From Aquamicrobium zhengzhouense (GTDB taxonomy: Bacteria; Pseudomonadota; Alphaproteobacteria; Rhizobiales; Rhizobiaceae): DNA of 64,000 nt. Where the stretch lies: contig NZ_JADGMQ010000003.1 of the NCBI RefSeq assembly GCF_016124105.1, positions 264,910 to 328,909 of the forward strand, given 5' to 3'. Both the position numbers and the translations under genes were made by a program. The notes under the pieces were generated by a model. That model had not been told where the DNA came from, searched no databases, and saw nothing but the letters and a program-made list of their open reading frames with translations. This document shows positions 8,312 through 16,528 of the stretch, one piece after another (positions within the stretch are counted from its first letter, which is position 1; each line of letters begins with the position of its first letter).

Positions 8312-8536
8312 TCAGTCCTCGGTCTGCACGTTGATTCGTCCTGTGGCACGGCAGGGTACCTTGTTCTGCTCATCCCAAGCTTCAAGCTCGCCGGCTGGGT
8401 AGAGGACAGCTTTGCCGATCTTTACGAAGGATGGACCTATGCGCATTGCTCTCCAATTTCTCAGTGTACCAACAGAAACGCTCCCACGATAACGCTCTGA
8501 GACTTCTTCAGGGGTAAGAAATCTGTTCTCTGTCAT
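8312..8536 (-). CDS. excisionase-like helix-turn-helix protein (MerR/HTH_17 type)
   Basis: 74 residues. F-L-T-P-E-E-V-S-E-R-Y then S-V-G-T-L-R-N-W-R form the winged-helix/HTH_17 fold of AlpA/Xis-type proteins; the wing is R-I-G-P-S-F-V-K-I-G-K-A-V-L-Y, followed by a recognition helix ending E-L-E-A-W. Such proteins act as recombination directionality factors or small activators for mobile elements. It stands alone next to a gene-free stretch, so it may be left over from an older integrated element. It is a different sequence from the RdfS-like protein at 59899-60183. Confidence 0.65.
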   Translation of the reverse strand: MTENRFLTPEEVSERYRGSVSVGTLRNWRAMRIGPSFVKIGKAVLYPAGELEAWDEQNKVPCRATGRINVQTED

Positions 8537-8897
8537 CGCGGTCTCCTTGAGAGGGGGCCGAGTGACAACTGGATGGCTGAGCTGGGATTGCGCTCATTCG
8601 ATCACAGTCGGCATAGACTACGGCCCCTAGATCACTTCTATGCACGGGAATACATGCGTGATCCTGAAGCACGGCGAAAGCAGAAATGGCCAGTCGTAGG
8701 GAAGCCGGATAATGCCGGATAAACATCGGCGGGTTTGCAGCTCAATGCGCCAGGACGACGGATCAGCTCGGTTGCATTTTGTTGTGTCCGCCAGACCGGA
8801 CACGCCGGGCAGCGCCCTCCGCCATCCCACGAGCTTGCAAAGTTGGCACACGGGTGCCCGATCACTGAACAATATCGAGGCACGCTCAAGTTCGGTC
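8537..8897. other. gene-free stretch before the two-component system
   Basis: No supported gene. Several mid-sized frames overlap here on both strands, but they have atypical composition and no ribosome sites. The DNA may contain a decayed mobile-element fragment that I cannot identify. Confidence 0.3.
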
Positions 8898-8925
8898 CTT
8901 AAGGCTGCCTTAAGCCTCGTATAGA
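8898..8925 (+). promoter_or_regulatory. CTTAAG-N5-CTTAAG box and -10 before the response-regulator gene
   Basis: CTTAAGGCTGCCTTAAG at 8898-8914 is a direct/inverted repeat with 11-base spacing, as bound by PmrA/QseB-type response regulators. Five bases later comes TATAGA (8920-8925), a good -10, so the box takes the place of the -35. This predicts autoregulation of the two-component genes. Confidence 0.75.
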
Positions 8926-8954
8926 AATGCGACCTAGAACCTCGGGTGATAACC

Positions 8955-9617
8955 ATGCGCGTGCTGATAGTCGAAGATGATGCCGTCCTTAGAGACGGAT
9001 TGACGGTGGGCCTTTCGATTGGCGGCTTCACCGCCGATGCGGTCGAAACCTGCGAAGAAGCCGCCGCAGCTCTGACGAACCATGAGTTCGATGCGCTGGT
9101 GCTCGACCTGATGCTTCCCGATGGCTCCGGCCTGGATGTGCTGAGATCCCTGCGGGAGCGGCAGGACGCCACACCTGTGCTCCTCCTGACTGCGCGTGAT
9201 CAGGTCGCCGACCGGGTTCACGGACTGGATGCCGGTGCCGACGACTATCTCGGTAAACCGTTCGATCTGGACGAGGTCGCCGCGCGGCTGCGCGCGCTCG
9301 TCCGCCGCGCAGCGGGCCGCCCGCGATCAGTGCTTGAATGGCGGGGCTTGCGCCTCGATCCGGCGAACCAGAATGTCGAACGTCTGGGCGAACCCATCCG
9401 TTTGTCCCGGCGCGAATACTCGATTTTGCATGCCCTGATGATCCATCCCGGTCAGATCCTGTCGCGAAGCCAGATTGAGGAGAAGCTTTACGGCTGGCAG
9501 GAGGAGGTCGAGAGCAATGCCGTCGAGGTCCACATCCATCATCTTCGCGGCAAGCTGGGACCGGGCATAATCCAAACCGTCCGTGGGATCGGCTATCGCC
9601 TAGGGGACGAACCGTGA
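8955..9617 (+). CDS. OmpR-family response regulator (QseB/PmrA-like)
   Basis: 220 residues from ATG 8955 (a GTG at 8946 is possible). Receiver domain 1-120: acidic pair E-D-D at 7-9, phospho-acceptor D51 in L-D-L-M-L-P-D, T in L-L-T-A-R-D, and K in L-G-K-P-F-D. The C-terminal winged helix (125-220) has L-S-R-R-E-Y-S-I-L and V-E-V-H-I-H-H-L-R-G-K-L-G, ending in the typical V-R-G-I-G-Y-R-L. Its gene follows one CTTAAG box, and three more lie upstream of the neighbouring cell-wall and thioredoxin genes, so it most likely controls these. The stop overlaps the kinase start. Confidence 0.9.
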   Translation: MRVLIVEDDAVLRDGLTVGLSIGGFTADAVETCEEAAAALTNHEFDALVLDLMLPDGSGLDVLRSLRERQDATPVLLLTARDQVADRVHGLDAGADDYLGKPFDLDEVAARLRALVRRAAGRPRSVLEWRGLRLDPANQNVERLGEPIRLSRREYSILHALMIHPGQILSRSQIEEKLYGWQEEVESNAVEVHIHHLRGKLGPGIIQTVRGIGYRLGDEP

Positions 9618-10957
9618 TGCCGTCGATCTCCAAACGGCTGTTCCTGATCCTCGCTCTGACCACCGGCCTCGTCTGGCTGTCGGCGGTCGTGTGGATTTTC
9701 CTTTCCACGCGCGCCGAGGTGGAACGGGTTCTCGACGCGCGGCTGATGGAAGCAGGCCGGATGGTCTCCTCATTGATCGTCAGCCAGGAGATCGCCGCCG
9801 ATCCGACGCAGACGATCAGGTCTGATCTGCCGATGCGTACACACAGCGCCTATGATCGCCAGCTTTCGTGCCAGATATGGTCGCTGCAAGGGACGTTGAT
9901 CGGACGCTCGGATGCGGCGCCCGATCAAGCAATGTCCGAGCACACCGACGGGATCTCCGAGACTGTGATAAACGGTGAGCGCTGGCGGGTTTACGCAATC
10001 ACCAATGCCGAGCGCGGTGTCCGCGTTCTGGTCGGTGACAATCTGAGTATCCGTAACGGGTTGGTGAACGACGTCATCCGTGGCCTTCTCCTGCCGGCCC
10101 TGCTGATCTTGCCGGTTCTTGCCATCCTGATCTGGCTAAGCGTCAGGCGTGGCCTCGAGCCGCTCAGAAAAATCGCAGGCGATCTGGAAGCACGACACGC
10201 CTCCGACCTCAGCCCGATCGAGGACGTGCAAACGGCCAGAGAAATCGCACCCGTCCTGCAATCGCTCAACGGACTCTTCGCACGCGTGGCCGGGCTTCGG
10301 GAACGCGAGCGCAATTTTACCGCCTTTGCCGCCCACGAGTTGCGCACGCCGCTGGCTGGCCTCAAGACGCAGGCGCAGGTTGCGCTTGCGAGCGGTGATG
10401 GCACGATCCGCGAGCAAGCATTGCGTCAGATCGTGGTCGGTGTCGACCGTACCGGCCGGCTCGTTCGGCAATTGCTGGATATGTCGGCGGTTGAAGCCCT
10501 CGACCAGGGCGAGCGCAGCGGTAAGGTACGGCCGGGGAGCATACTGAGAGCGCTCGCGGACGAACTGGCCGATCCGGCCAGGGGTGTCGAGGTCGAGATT
10601 TCCCCTGATCTTGACCGCATCGAGCTGGATATCGAGCCGGATCTGTTCGCTCTTGCTGCGAGGAACCTGATTGAGAACGCAGTGAACCATTCGCCGCCCG
10701 GAGGCGTCGTACGGTGCCGTGTGGCCGGCCCGTCCGAAGATGGCCGGATTATCATCGAGGATGATGGTCCCGGCATTCCCGACGAAGAGTTGGCCCGCGT
10801 CACCGAACGCTTCTTTCGCGGCCGCAACAAAGTTCCGGTCGGCAGTGGTCTCGGCCTCGCGATCGTCGAAATGGCGCTCGGGCGGAGTGGCTGGCGGCTA
10901 CGACTTCAGAACCGCGACAGTGGGGGGCTGCAAGCGGTGATGGCGAACTCCGCCTGA
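9614..10957 (+). CDS. sensor histidine kinase (QseC/PmrB-like)
   Basis: 447 residues; GTG 9614 or ATG 9617, overlapping the regulator stop by 4 bases. An N-terminal membrane helix (10-35) and a second near 155-175 enclose a periplasmic sensor region of about 120 residues; a HAMP-like linker follows. The H-box is F-A-A-H-E-L-R-T-P-L-A-G-L-K-T, as in QseC. N-box N-L-I-E-N-A-V-N-H-S, G1 D-D-G-P-G-I-P and G2 G-S-G-L-G-L-A-I-V are all intact. It phosphorylates the regulator encoded just before it. The signal is unknown; the setting (copper, disulphide and cell-wall genes) suggests metal or envelope stress. Confidence 0.9.
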   Translation: MMPSISKRLFLILALTTGLVWLSAVVWIFLSTRAEVERVLDARLMEAGRMVSSLIVSQEIAADPTQTIRSDLPMRTHSAYDRQLSCQIWSLQGTLIGRSDAAPDQAMSEHTDGISETVINGERWRVYAITNAERGVRVLVGDNLSIRNGLVNDVIRGLLLPALLILPVLAILIWLSVRRGLEPLRKIAGDLEARHASDLSPIEDVQTAREIAPVLQSLNGLFARVAGLRERERNFTAFAAHELRTPLAGLKTQAQVALASGDGTIREQALRQIVVGVDRTGRLVRQLLDMSAVEALDQGERSGKVRPGSILRALADELADPARGVEVEISPDLDRIELDIEPDLFALAARNLIENAVNHSPPGGVVRCRVAGPSEDGRIIIEDDGPGIPDEELARVTERFFRGRNKVPVGSGLGLAIVEMALGRSGWRLRLQNRDSGGLQAVMANSA

Positions 10958-11045
10958 CCCGTTTCATCTGGTGCGGGGCAGCCAATTCATCTTTCAAGGA
11001 GGTAGCGCCCAGCAGGGAGCGTAAGCTTCTTGTCGCGCGACAGAG

Positions 11046-11762
11046 CTATCCCACCAGAAGATGGTCCATAGCCGGATCGGCTATCACGACCAGCGGGCTC
11101 CCGTCGCGAACGTTGTCGGCGAGGTGGATGACATCCTGATTGATCATCCGGATGCATCCGGATGAAACCGCCTGGCCGATCGTCCAGAACTCCGGGTTTC
11201 CGTGGATGCGGTAAATCGTGTCCCGGTTTCCTTCATGAATGTAGAGGGCGCGTGCTCCAAGTGGATTTTCCAGCCCTGGGTCCATGCCGCCATTGGCGAT
11301 TGAGTAGGGCTCCAACTCGGGTTGGCGGGCGACCATTTCGTCGGGAGGAGTCCAGCGTGGCCATGCCCGCTTGTATGCGATATGACGCCCTCGGCCAGCC
11401 CACGAAAAACCGTCCCTGCCGACACCCACCCCGTATCGGGTTGCGCGGCCGTTGGGCTGAACGTGGTAGAGATAGCGGTTTGGCGTGTCGACGATGACGG
11501 TGCCGGCTCGTTCATCGGTCGGATAGTCGACTTCCGTCCGCCACCATTTCGGATCGACCTTGGAAACGTCGACTTCCGGGATCGGGAAGCGCTCGTTCAG
11601 CAGTGCGTAATACATCGGGGGCGTCGGCGGCGGAGGGGGCGGCGCGACCGGCTGCGCGACCTGCGGTGTTTGCCCCGTGGAAACACATCCGGCGAGGGTC
11701 ATTGCGCTGGCGCCAATGAGGAAAGCGCGCCGCGCGATTGCGGGTGTCGGTAGCTTACTCAC
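11046..11762 (-). CDS. L,D-transpeptidase (YkuD/ErfK family), exported, lipoprotein-like
   Basis: 238 residues from GTG 11762, with AGAGAG upstream; an upstream ATG at 11807 would run close to the regulatory box. The signal sequence R-R-A-F-L-I-G-A-S-A-M-T-L-A-G-C has both a Tat-like R-R and a lipobox L-A-G-C. A Pro-rich linker (V-A-P-P-P-P-P-P-T-P-P) leads to the YkuD domain with the catalytic H-G-N and S-S-G-C-I-R-M motifs. It would form 3-3 cross-links in peptidoglycan or attach proteins to it. The active cysteine of such enzymes is copper sensitive, which suits placement beside thiol-repair genes. A CTTAAG box lies 55 bases upstream. Confidence 0.9.
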   Translation of the reverse strand: MSKLPTPAIARRAFLIGASAMTLAGCVSTGQTPQVAQPVAPPPPPPTPPMYYALLNERFPIPEVDVSKVDPKWWRTEVDYPTDERAGTVIVDTPNRYLYHVQPNGRATRYGVGVGRDGFSWAGRGRHIAYKRAWPRWTPPDEMVARQPELEPYSIANGGMDPGLENPLGARALYIHEGNRDTIYRIHGNPEFWTIGQAVSSGCIRMINQDVIHLADNVRDGSPLVVIADPAMDHLLVG

Positions 11763-11816
11763 GTTTCGTATGCTCTCTGCTTTACGATCGATCAAGTCGC
11801 ACAGCACGATGCTTGG

Positions 11817-11833
11817 CTTAAGGGCAGCTTAAG
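11817..11833 (-). promoter_or_regulatory. CTTAAG-N5-CTTAAG box upstream of the L,D-transpeptidase
   Basis: Exact CTTAAG at 11817-11822 and 11828-11833 with five bases between. On the minus strand a CATCGT hexamer follows 5 bases after the box at the -10 place. Same design as the box before the response regulator. Confidence 0.65.
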
Positions 11834-11981
11834 GCAAGCGTGGCCGCAGATAGCGATGCGGCATGGACCTCAGGCGCCGACCTGCGGCTCAAGTGATCCG
11901 GCCGAACACATTGTCGATCGGGTCGGGCACAGGGTTGGAATCGCGGGCTTGCGTTGCAGGCGAGGACCACTTTTTTTCACC

Positions 11982-11998
11982 CTTAAGCGGGCCTTAAG
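11982..11998 (+). promoter_or_regulatory. CTTAAG-N5-CTTAAG box upstream of the thioredoxin-like gene
   Basis: Exact CTTAAG at 11982-11987 and 11993-11998, about 40 bases before the ATG at 12039. No good -10 follows at the usual 5-base distance. Together with the divergent box at 11817 it suggests both directions of this intergenic region are controlled by the same regulator. Confidence 0.65.
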
Positions 11999-12038
11999 GA
12001 ACGCCCGCTTTGCCGCCGGTCCTGAGAAGGAGACTAGG

Positions 12039-12578
12039 ATGCGGACGCGACTTCTAACAAACAACGCCGTAGCGTCTACGGCAGATGTCGGATGCGGCAT
12101 CGATGGTGATGCTCAACGCATGAATGGCCAATGGACCCGCCGCGGTCTTCTGCTCAGCGGCTTGGTGGTGCCGGTAGGGTTGTTGACGGCACCCATTGGG
12201 CTGGCCGCCGCCAATCGGGCTGCAATGGTCACAGATGTCGCTTCCTACCAGGAGAGGCTGGAGCAGTTCGCCCGGACGCATCGCTTCGCGCTTATCGACA
12301 TCCGTGCGGATTGGTGCGCGGTGTGTCACCGCATTGAGCGGGAAATCCTCGCCCATCCAGCTGTGTTGCAACAGCTCCAGGCGGTCCCTCTCGTCAAGGT
12401 GGATGTGACCGCCATGGACGAAAGAAACCGCCAGCTCCTATCCTACCTTCGAGCGAGCGGCCCGCCGACATTTTTCATCGTGGATGCAGCCACCGGACGG
12501 GAATATGACGGCACCCGTTCAGTCGGATCGTTCAGCAGGCGCGATCTCGTGCGGCGATTGCGGCCGTTCACCCGATAG
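12039..12578 (+). CDS. exported thioredoxin-fold protein (DsbD C-domain-like)
   Basis: 179 residues from ATG 12039, which has a strong AAGGAG 5 bases before it; a second ATG at 12120 would begin directly at the Tat-like signal W-T-R-R-G-L-L-L-S-G, so export could start there. The mature part is a thioredoxin fold: F-A-L-I-D-I-R-A-D-W-C-A-V-C-H-R with the C-x2-C pair, then V-K-V-D-V-T and the cis-proline in G-P-P-T-F-F. It closely parallels the C-terminal domain of the DsbD encoded at 13406. It probably transfers electrons to periplasmic thiols such as the copper-sensitive L,D-transpeptidase (inference). Confidence 0.8.
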   Translation: MRTRLLTNNAVASTADVGCGIDGDAQRMNGQWTRRGLLLSGLVVPVGLLTAPIGLAAANRAAMVTDVASYQERLEQFARTHRFALIDIRADWCAVCHRIEREILAHPAVLQQLQAVPLVKVDVTAMDERNRQLLSYLRASGPPTFFIVDAATGREYDGTRSVGSFSRRDLVRRLRPFTR

Positions 12579-12625
12579 TCCGGAGTCCGGGACAACCTGC
12601 CATCGATCTCCGGCTCGATGCGGTC

Positions 12626-12642
12626 CTTAAGGCTGCCTTAAG
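12626..12642 (+). promoter_or_regulatory. CTTAAG-N5-CTTAAG box upstream of the dsbA-dsbD-tlpA operon
   Basis: CTTAAG at 12626-12631 and 12637-12642. The whole 17-base box is identical to that before the response regulator, and the preceding CGGTC matches too. The -10 at the expected distance (GAGAGT) is poor, so activation is probably needed. Confidence 0.65.
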
Positions 12643-12691
12643 CTCGGGAGAGTGCGCTCGCTCCAATATCCATGATCTGGAGCTTTCGACC

Positions 12692-13372
12692 ATGCACGAT
12701 CGGCGCCCCCGCACACCCATACCTCATCCTTTCGCTATCGGGGGGGCACCATTCCGCAGTGAGATGAGCCGGCGGACCTTGCTCTCGGGGTTGGCGGCGC
12801 TCGCTGCCGCCGGCCTTGCCATACCCGTGCGCGCGGACGACATGTCAGCCGAGATGATCCTGAACGATCCGGAAGCGCCGGTCGGCGGCAATCCGAACGG
12901 CGACCTGACGATCGTCTCGTTCTTTGACTACAACTGCCCGTTCTGCAAGCGCACCGTCGAGCCGCTGAATACGGTGCTGGAATCGGATGGCAATGTGCGC
13001 CATGTCTACAAGGACTGGCCGATCCTCGCGCAGTCGTCTGTCTATGGCGCAAAGCTGGCCTTGGCGGCCAGGTATCAGAACCGCTACGAGGACGCCTATC
13101 TCGCGCTGATGGGTATCGAAGGCTCGCGTGTGCCGGAAGAGCGGATGCGGGAGGCGCTGGAAGGCGCCGGCTTCGACACGGCAGATCTTGAGACTGAAGC
13201 CAATCGCCGCGACGCTGAGATTACCGCGGTGCTTCAGCGCAACAACGCGCAGGCCGAGGGGCTCGGTCTGCGCGGCACGCCCGTGTTTCTGATCGGTCGG
13301 TTTCTCGTCGCCTCCGCCCTCGATGAGGATGGCTTCCGCCAGGTTGTCGCAGACGCTCGCGAAGCATCCTGA
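12692..13372 (+). CDS. DsbA-family thiol-disulphide protein (ScsC/Com1-like), exported
   Basis: 226 residues; ATG 12692 with GGAG 8 bases upstream. After about 25 residues comes a Tat-type signal M-S-R-R-T-L-L-S-G-L-A-A-L-A-A-A-G. The mature protein is a DsbA-like thioredoxin fold with F-D-Y-N-C-P-F-C-K-R (active C-P-F-C), a helical insertion, and cis-proline in R-G-T-P-V-F-L-I. The F-x-D-x-x-C-P-F-C form is the one seen in ScsC and Com1 proteins, which protect against copper. It is first in an operon with DsbD (34 bases later), the natural electron donor if it works as an isomerase. Confidence 0.85.
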   Translation: MHDRRPRTPIPHPFAIGGAPFRSEMSRRTLLSGLAALAAAGLAIPVRADDMSAEMILNDPEAPVGGNPNGDLTIVSFFDYNCPFCKRTVEPLNTVLESDGNVRHVYKDWPILAQSSVYGAKLALAARYQNRYEDAYLALMGIEGSRVPEERMREALEGAGFDTADLETEANRRDAEITAVLQRNNAQAEGLGLRGTPVFLIGRFLVASALDEDGFRQVVADAREAS

Positions 13373-13405
13373 TACATCCCCGATCGCGACCATCCGAGTA
13401 ATTTC

Positions 13406-15223
13406 ATGTCCCCAATGCCCATACTCCGCCTGCTTGCCGGCCTGTTCTTCGCCCTCCTGTCTCTGCCCGCTGCGGCGCAACAGGAGGACCTCTTGCAAGC
13501 TGAGGAAGCCTTCCGCTTCTCGGTGGAGCGGAATGCGGATCAGCAGATCCAGCTCCGTTGGGAGATCGAGGAAGGCTATTATCTCTATCGCGACCATATG
13601 GAAGCGAAGGACATAACAACCGGCGAGGCGGTCCCGCTTTCGACTGGACCGGGTGTCGTGGAGACAGAGGATGCCAACTTCGGTCCTTCAGAGGTCTATT
13701 ATCTCGAAGCGATGGCACGTCTCGGCGCCGAAGCGCCCGGGCAGGTCGCAGTCACCTATCAGGGCTGCAAAAAGGATTCGATCTGCTATCCGCCGCTGAC
13801 CCTGACCGTCAACACGGCAAACCTTCAGGTTTCCGAGCCCGTCGTCGGCTTCGGCATCGCTCCAGCTCCGGTCGCCTCCGGCGACCGGTCCGGGAACGGC
13901 GGCTTCAGCCTGGCTGAGGACACGCAGGGCGGCGGCATGGTCGGCTCGCTTCTTGCCAGCGGCGGTGCGATCTGGGTGATCGTGAGCTTCCTTGCCTTCG
14001 GGTTGCTGCTCGCCTTCACGCCCTGCGTGCTGCCCATGTATCCGATCCTGAGCGCGACCCTGGCGCGCGAGGGCGAGGCATTGACGGCGCGGCGCGGCTT
14101 CATCCTGTCTTCAGCCTATGTGCTGGCGATGGCCGCTGCGTTCGGCATGCTTGGCATCGTCGCGGCATGGTCCGGCCAGAACCTCCAGATGGTGTTGCAA
14201 TCGCCATACGCTATTGGCGCCATCGCGGCGCTGTTCGTGGTGCTCGCGACGTCGATGTTCGGTCTCTTCGAGTTGCAACTGCCAACCGTCTGGGTCAGCC
14301 GGATGGCGGGCGTCCAAGCCGGCACGCGCGGCTCAGTGGGGGGAGCCGCCGGAATGGGTTTCCTTTCGGCACTGATCGTCGGTCCCTGCGTCACCGCGCC
14401 ACTCGCGGCGGCCCTTCTCTATATCGCACATACGGGTGACGCCTGGCTCGGTGCGGGTGCGCTGTTCTCCCTCGGGCTCGGTCAAGGCATTCCGCTGATC
14501 GCCTTTGGTACGATGGGCAGCCGCGCCCTGCCACGAGCGGGGGCGTGGATGGTGCAGGTCAAATACGCGTTCGGCTTCGTCTTTCTCGGTGCGGCGATCT
14601 GGATGGCTTCACGAATTCTGCCACCACAAGTGACGCTCGCGCTCTGGGCGAGCCTCCTCTTGATTGCTGCGGTCTTCATTGGCGTCGCTGATCGGCTCGT
14701 GGTCGATGCGGGTGCCTGGCCACGCTTCCGCAAGGCCACCGGACTTGGGATTTCCCTCGGCGGCGTCATCCTGGCGATCGGGGCGGCGTCGGGCGGGACC
14801 GACCCGCTACACCCGCTCGCCCACCTCGCCATGACCGGTGCGGGCCAGCAGACCGCCCAGGCCGAGATGACATTCGCTGAGGCAAACTCGACGCCGCAGG
14901 TCGAGCGGGCGATTGCCTCTGCCAACGGGCGTCCGACATTGGTCTATTTCACGGCCGACTGGTGCGTCATCTGCAAGACGATCGAACGCGACGTCTTTTC
15001 CAGCACGGAAGTCGTCGCCGCACTGGATGACTTCCAGCGTGTCAAGGTGGATCTGACCGCACTGGATGAGGCCAGTCAGGGCCTGATGCGCGATCTTGCC
15101 GTGGTCGGCCCGCCGACCATGATCTTCTTCAACCGGAACGCAGCAGAGGCAAACGGCTCCCGTCTCGTCGGCGATGTGACAACCGACACGCTGCTGACAT
15201 CGGTCTCGCAGGCGAGGCAGTAA
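13406..15223 (+). CDS. dsbD: thiol:disulphide interchange protein DsbD
   Basis: 605 residues with signal peptide (1-24), the periplasmic N-domain (about 25-150; active pair in G-C-K-K-D-S-I-C-Y-P-P), an 8-helix membrane core carrying F-T-P-C-V-L-P-M-Y-P and G-P-C-V-T-A-P-L, and a C-terminal thioredoxin domain with D-W-C-V-I-C-K-T and G-P-P-T-M-I. All six redox cysteines of a complete DsbD are present, so it can carry electrons from cytoplasmic thioredoxin to periplasmic partners. It lies between the DsbA-like and TlpA-like genes with almost no gaps, like scsBCD-type copper-tolerance operons. Confidence 0.92.
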   Translation: MSPMPILRLLAGLFFALLSLPAAAQQEDLLQAEEAFRFSVERNADQQIQLRWEIEEGYYLYRDHMEAKDITTGEAVPLSTGPGVVETEDANFGPSEVYYLEAMARLGAEAPGQVAVTYQGCKKDSICYPPLTLTVNTANLQVSEPVVGFGIAPAPVASGDRSGNGGFSLAEDTQGGGMVGSLLASGGAIWVIVSFLAFGLLLAFTPCVLPMYPILSATLAREGEALTARRGFILSSAYVLAMAAAFGMLGIVAAWSGQNLQMVLQSPYAIGAIAALFVVLATSMFGLFELQLPTVWVSRMAGVQAGTRGSVGGAAGMGFLSALIVGPCVTAPLAAALLYIAHTGDAWLGAGALFSLGLGQGIPLIAFGTMGSRALPRAGAWMVQVKYAFGFVFLGAAIWMASRILPPQVTLALWASLLLIAAVFIGVADRLVVDAGAWPRFRKATGLGISLGGVILAIGAASGGTDPLHPLAHLAMTGAGQQTAQAEMTFAEANSTPQVERAIASANGRPTLVYFTADWCVICKTIERDVFSSTEVVAALDDFQRVKVDLTALDEASQGLMRDLAVVGPPTMIFFNRNAAEANGSRLVGDVTTDTLLTSVSQARQ

Positions 15224-15224
15224 G

Positions 15225-16025
15225 ATGAATGCAGTCGCGATCGGTCCCTTTGTCTTCGCGCCCGACCGCTTCGCCGCGATCCTCGCCATCGCCGCCTTTC
15301 TCCTGCTGAGCGAGATCCTCGCCCGCAAGGTCGATCAGCGCTTTTCATCCTGGGCCTGGGGCGTGACCGTCACCTTCGTGGTAGGCGCGCGCGTCGGGCA
15401 CGTCGTCCAGCACGCGAGCAGTTTCCTCGCCGAGCCGCTGCGCGCATTCTACATCTGGCAGGGTGGCTTCATGATCGAAGCCGGCGTCGCATTGGCGTTT
15501 GCCTACACGGTCTTTCGCTTCCGGCGGGAATTACGGCTCATACTATGGACCGCCCTGCCGAGCGCGGCTGCGGCCTATGTCGCCTTTTTCGTGCTACAGC
15601 TTACCGCCGGCGCGCCGGCGACCCCGCTGCCAACCGGAGGCATCTACCGCACGGTGGCCGGTGAACAGTTCAACCCGGCCGACCTCGAAGGCCAACCTGT
15701 GGTCATCAACCTGTGGGCAACATGGTGCCCGCCCTGCCGCCGCGAAATGCCGATGATGGCGGACGTGGCCGCAAACACGGACAATACCAAACTTGTCTTC
15801 GTCAACCAAGGTGAAGGCCAGGAGATCATTCAGCGCTATCTGACAGCCGAGAATCTTGAGCTTGAGCACGTCGTGCTCGACGGGCTTGGTGAGTTCGGTC
15901 GTCATTACGAGGTGCCGGGCCTGCCGGCTACGTTATTCCTCAAGAGCGACGGGACGCTGCAATCGTTACATATGGGCGAGATCTCAAGAGAGGCCCTCAT
16001 GAGCGGCATTCAAAACCTCGAATAG
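15225..16025 (+). CDS. TlpA-like thioredoxin fused to an Lgt-like membrane domain
   Basis: 266 residues; the ATG starts 1 base after the dsbD stop. Residues 1-125 form about four membrane segments and include G-A-R-V-G-H-V-V-Q-H-A and I-W-Q-G-G-F-M-I-E-A-G, which resemble parts of prolipoprotein diacylglyceryl transferase (Lgt) but cover only part of that enzyme. Residues 140-266 are a TlpA/ResA thioredoxin with N-L-W-A-T-W-C-P-P-C-R-R and cis-proline in V-P-G-L-P-A-T-L-F. The membrane part most likely only anchors the periplasmic reductase. Last gene of the disulphide operon. Confidence 0.8.
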   Translation: MNAVAIGPFVFAPDRFAAILAIAAFLLLSEILARKVDQRFSSWAWGVTVTFVVGARVGHVVQHASSFLAEPLRAFYIWQGGFMIEAGVALAFAYTVFRFRRELRLILWTALPSAAAAYVAFFVLQLTAGAPATPLPTGGIYRTVAGEQFNPADLEGQPVVINLWATWCPPCRREMPMMADVAANTDNTKLVFVNQGEGQEIIQRYLTAENLELEHVVLDGLGEFGRHYEVPGLPATLFLKSDGTLQSLHMGEISREALMSGIQNLE

Positions 16026-16236
16026 CCGCCGCAGGTCTGGCACGGCAGGTATTCCCTGAGACTGAGACGAAGCTGCGACCATCGTCATGATGTCGTCATG
16101 CAATCCTCATTGAACCTGCCAGTCGGAGAAGGCACTGAAAGACCAGGAGACCTGTCGAACGATGTCTCGTTATCCGGAAATCTGCTGGTCTTCGCTCACT
16201 CCATTCTTGACGCGCTATTGAGCAAGGCGGGAGATA
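16026..16236. other. intergenic, nothing recognised
   Basis: No supported gene or clear terminator after the TlpA-like gene. It ends at a decayed gene fragment (16240-16330). Confidence 0.3.
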
Positions 16237-16239
16237 TTA

Positions 16240-16330
16240 GGACCTTTGATCAAGGCGAGCCTTAATTGTCTCCATCTGCTTGATCTCGCTGCGCGGGGCC
16301 GCGATGATTTCTTCGCAAAAAGGTTTCGCG
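16240..16330 (-). pseudogene. remnant copy of the 3' end of the DUF305 gene at 17338
   Basis: About 80 bases here match 17340-17420 with only some nine differences, on the same strand. The translated end (E-I-I-A-A-P-R-S-E-I-K-Q-M-E-T-I-K-A-R-L-D-Q) equals the C-terminal helix of that DUF305 protein. Upstream the similarity stops and the frame is unlike DUF305. This is a partial duplication flanking the cytochrome b561 gene. Confidence 0.7.
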
Positions 16331-16528
16331 CCGAACTGGCCTACGGAGAAGCCGCCGGTCGGGGCACATCCATCCGACTTGCCGCTAAGTCTGCCATGTA
16401 GTCTCCTGCTGAGCCCAACCTTGCAATGGCGAGGACCATGAGCCGCATCACGCAACGCTGATTGTCACGCAGGGCTTATCTTGGTCGAAGTCGGCATCCA
16501 AAGCTTCTCGGATCGGCCGAATGACGTC

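Noticed and set aside
8627..9172. Minus-strand frame upstream of the response regulator that looked like an IS remnant
   Set aside because: No transposase motif or terminal repeat could be found; half of it is antisense to the response regulator.
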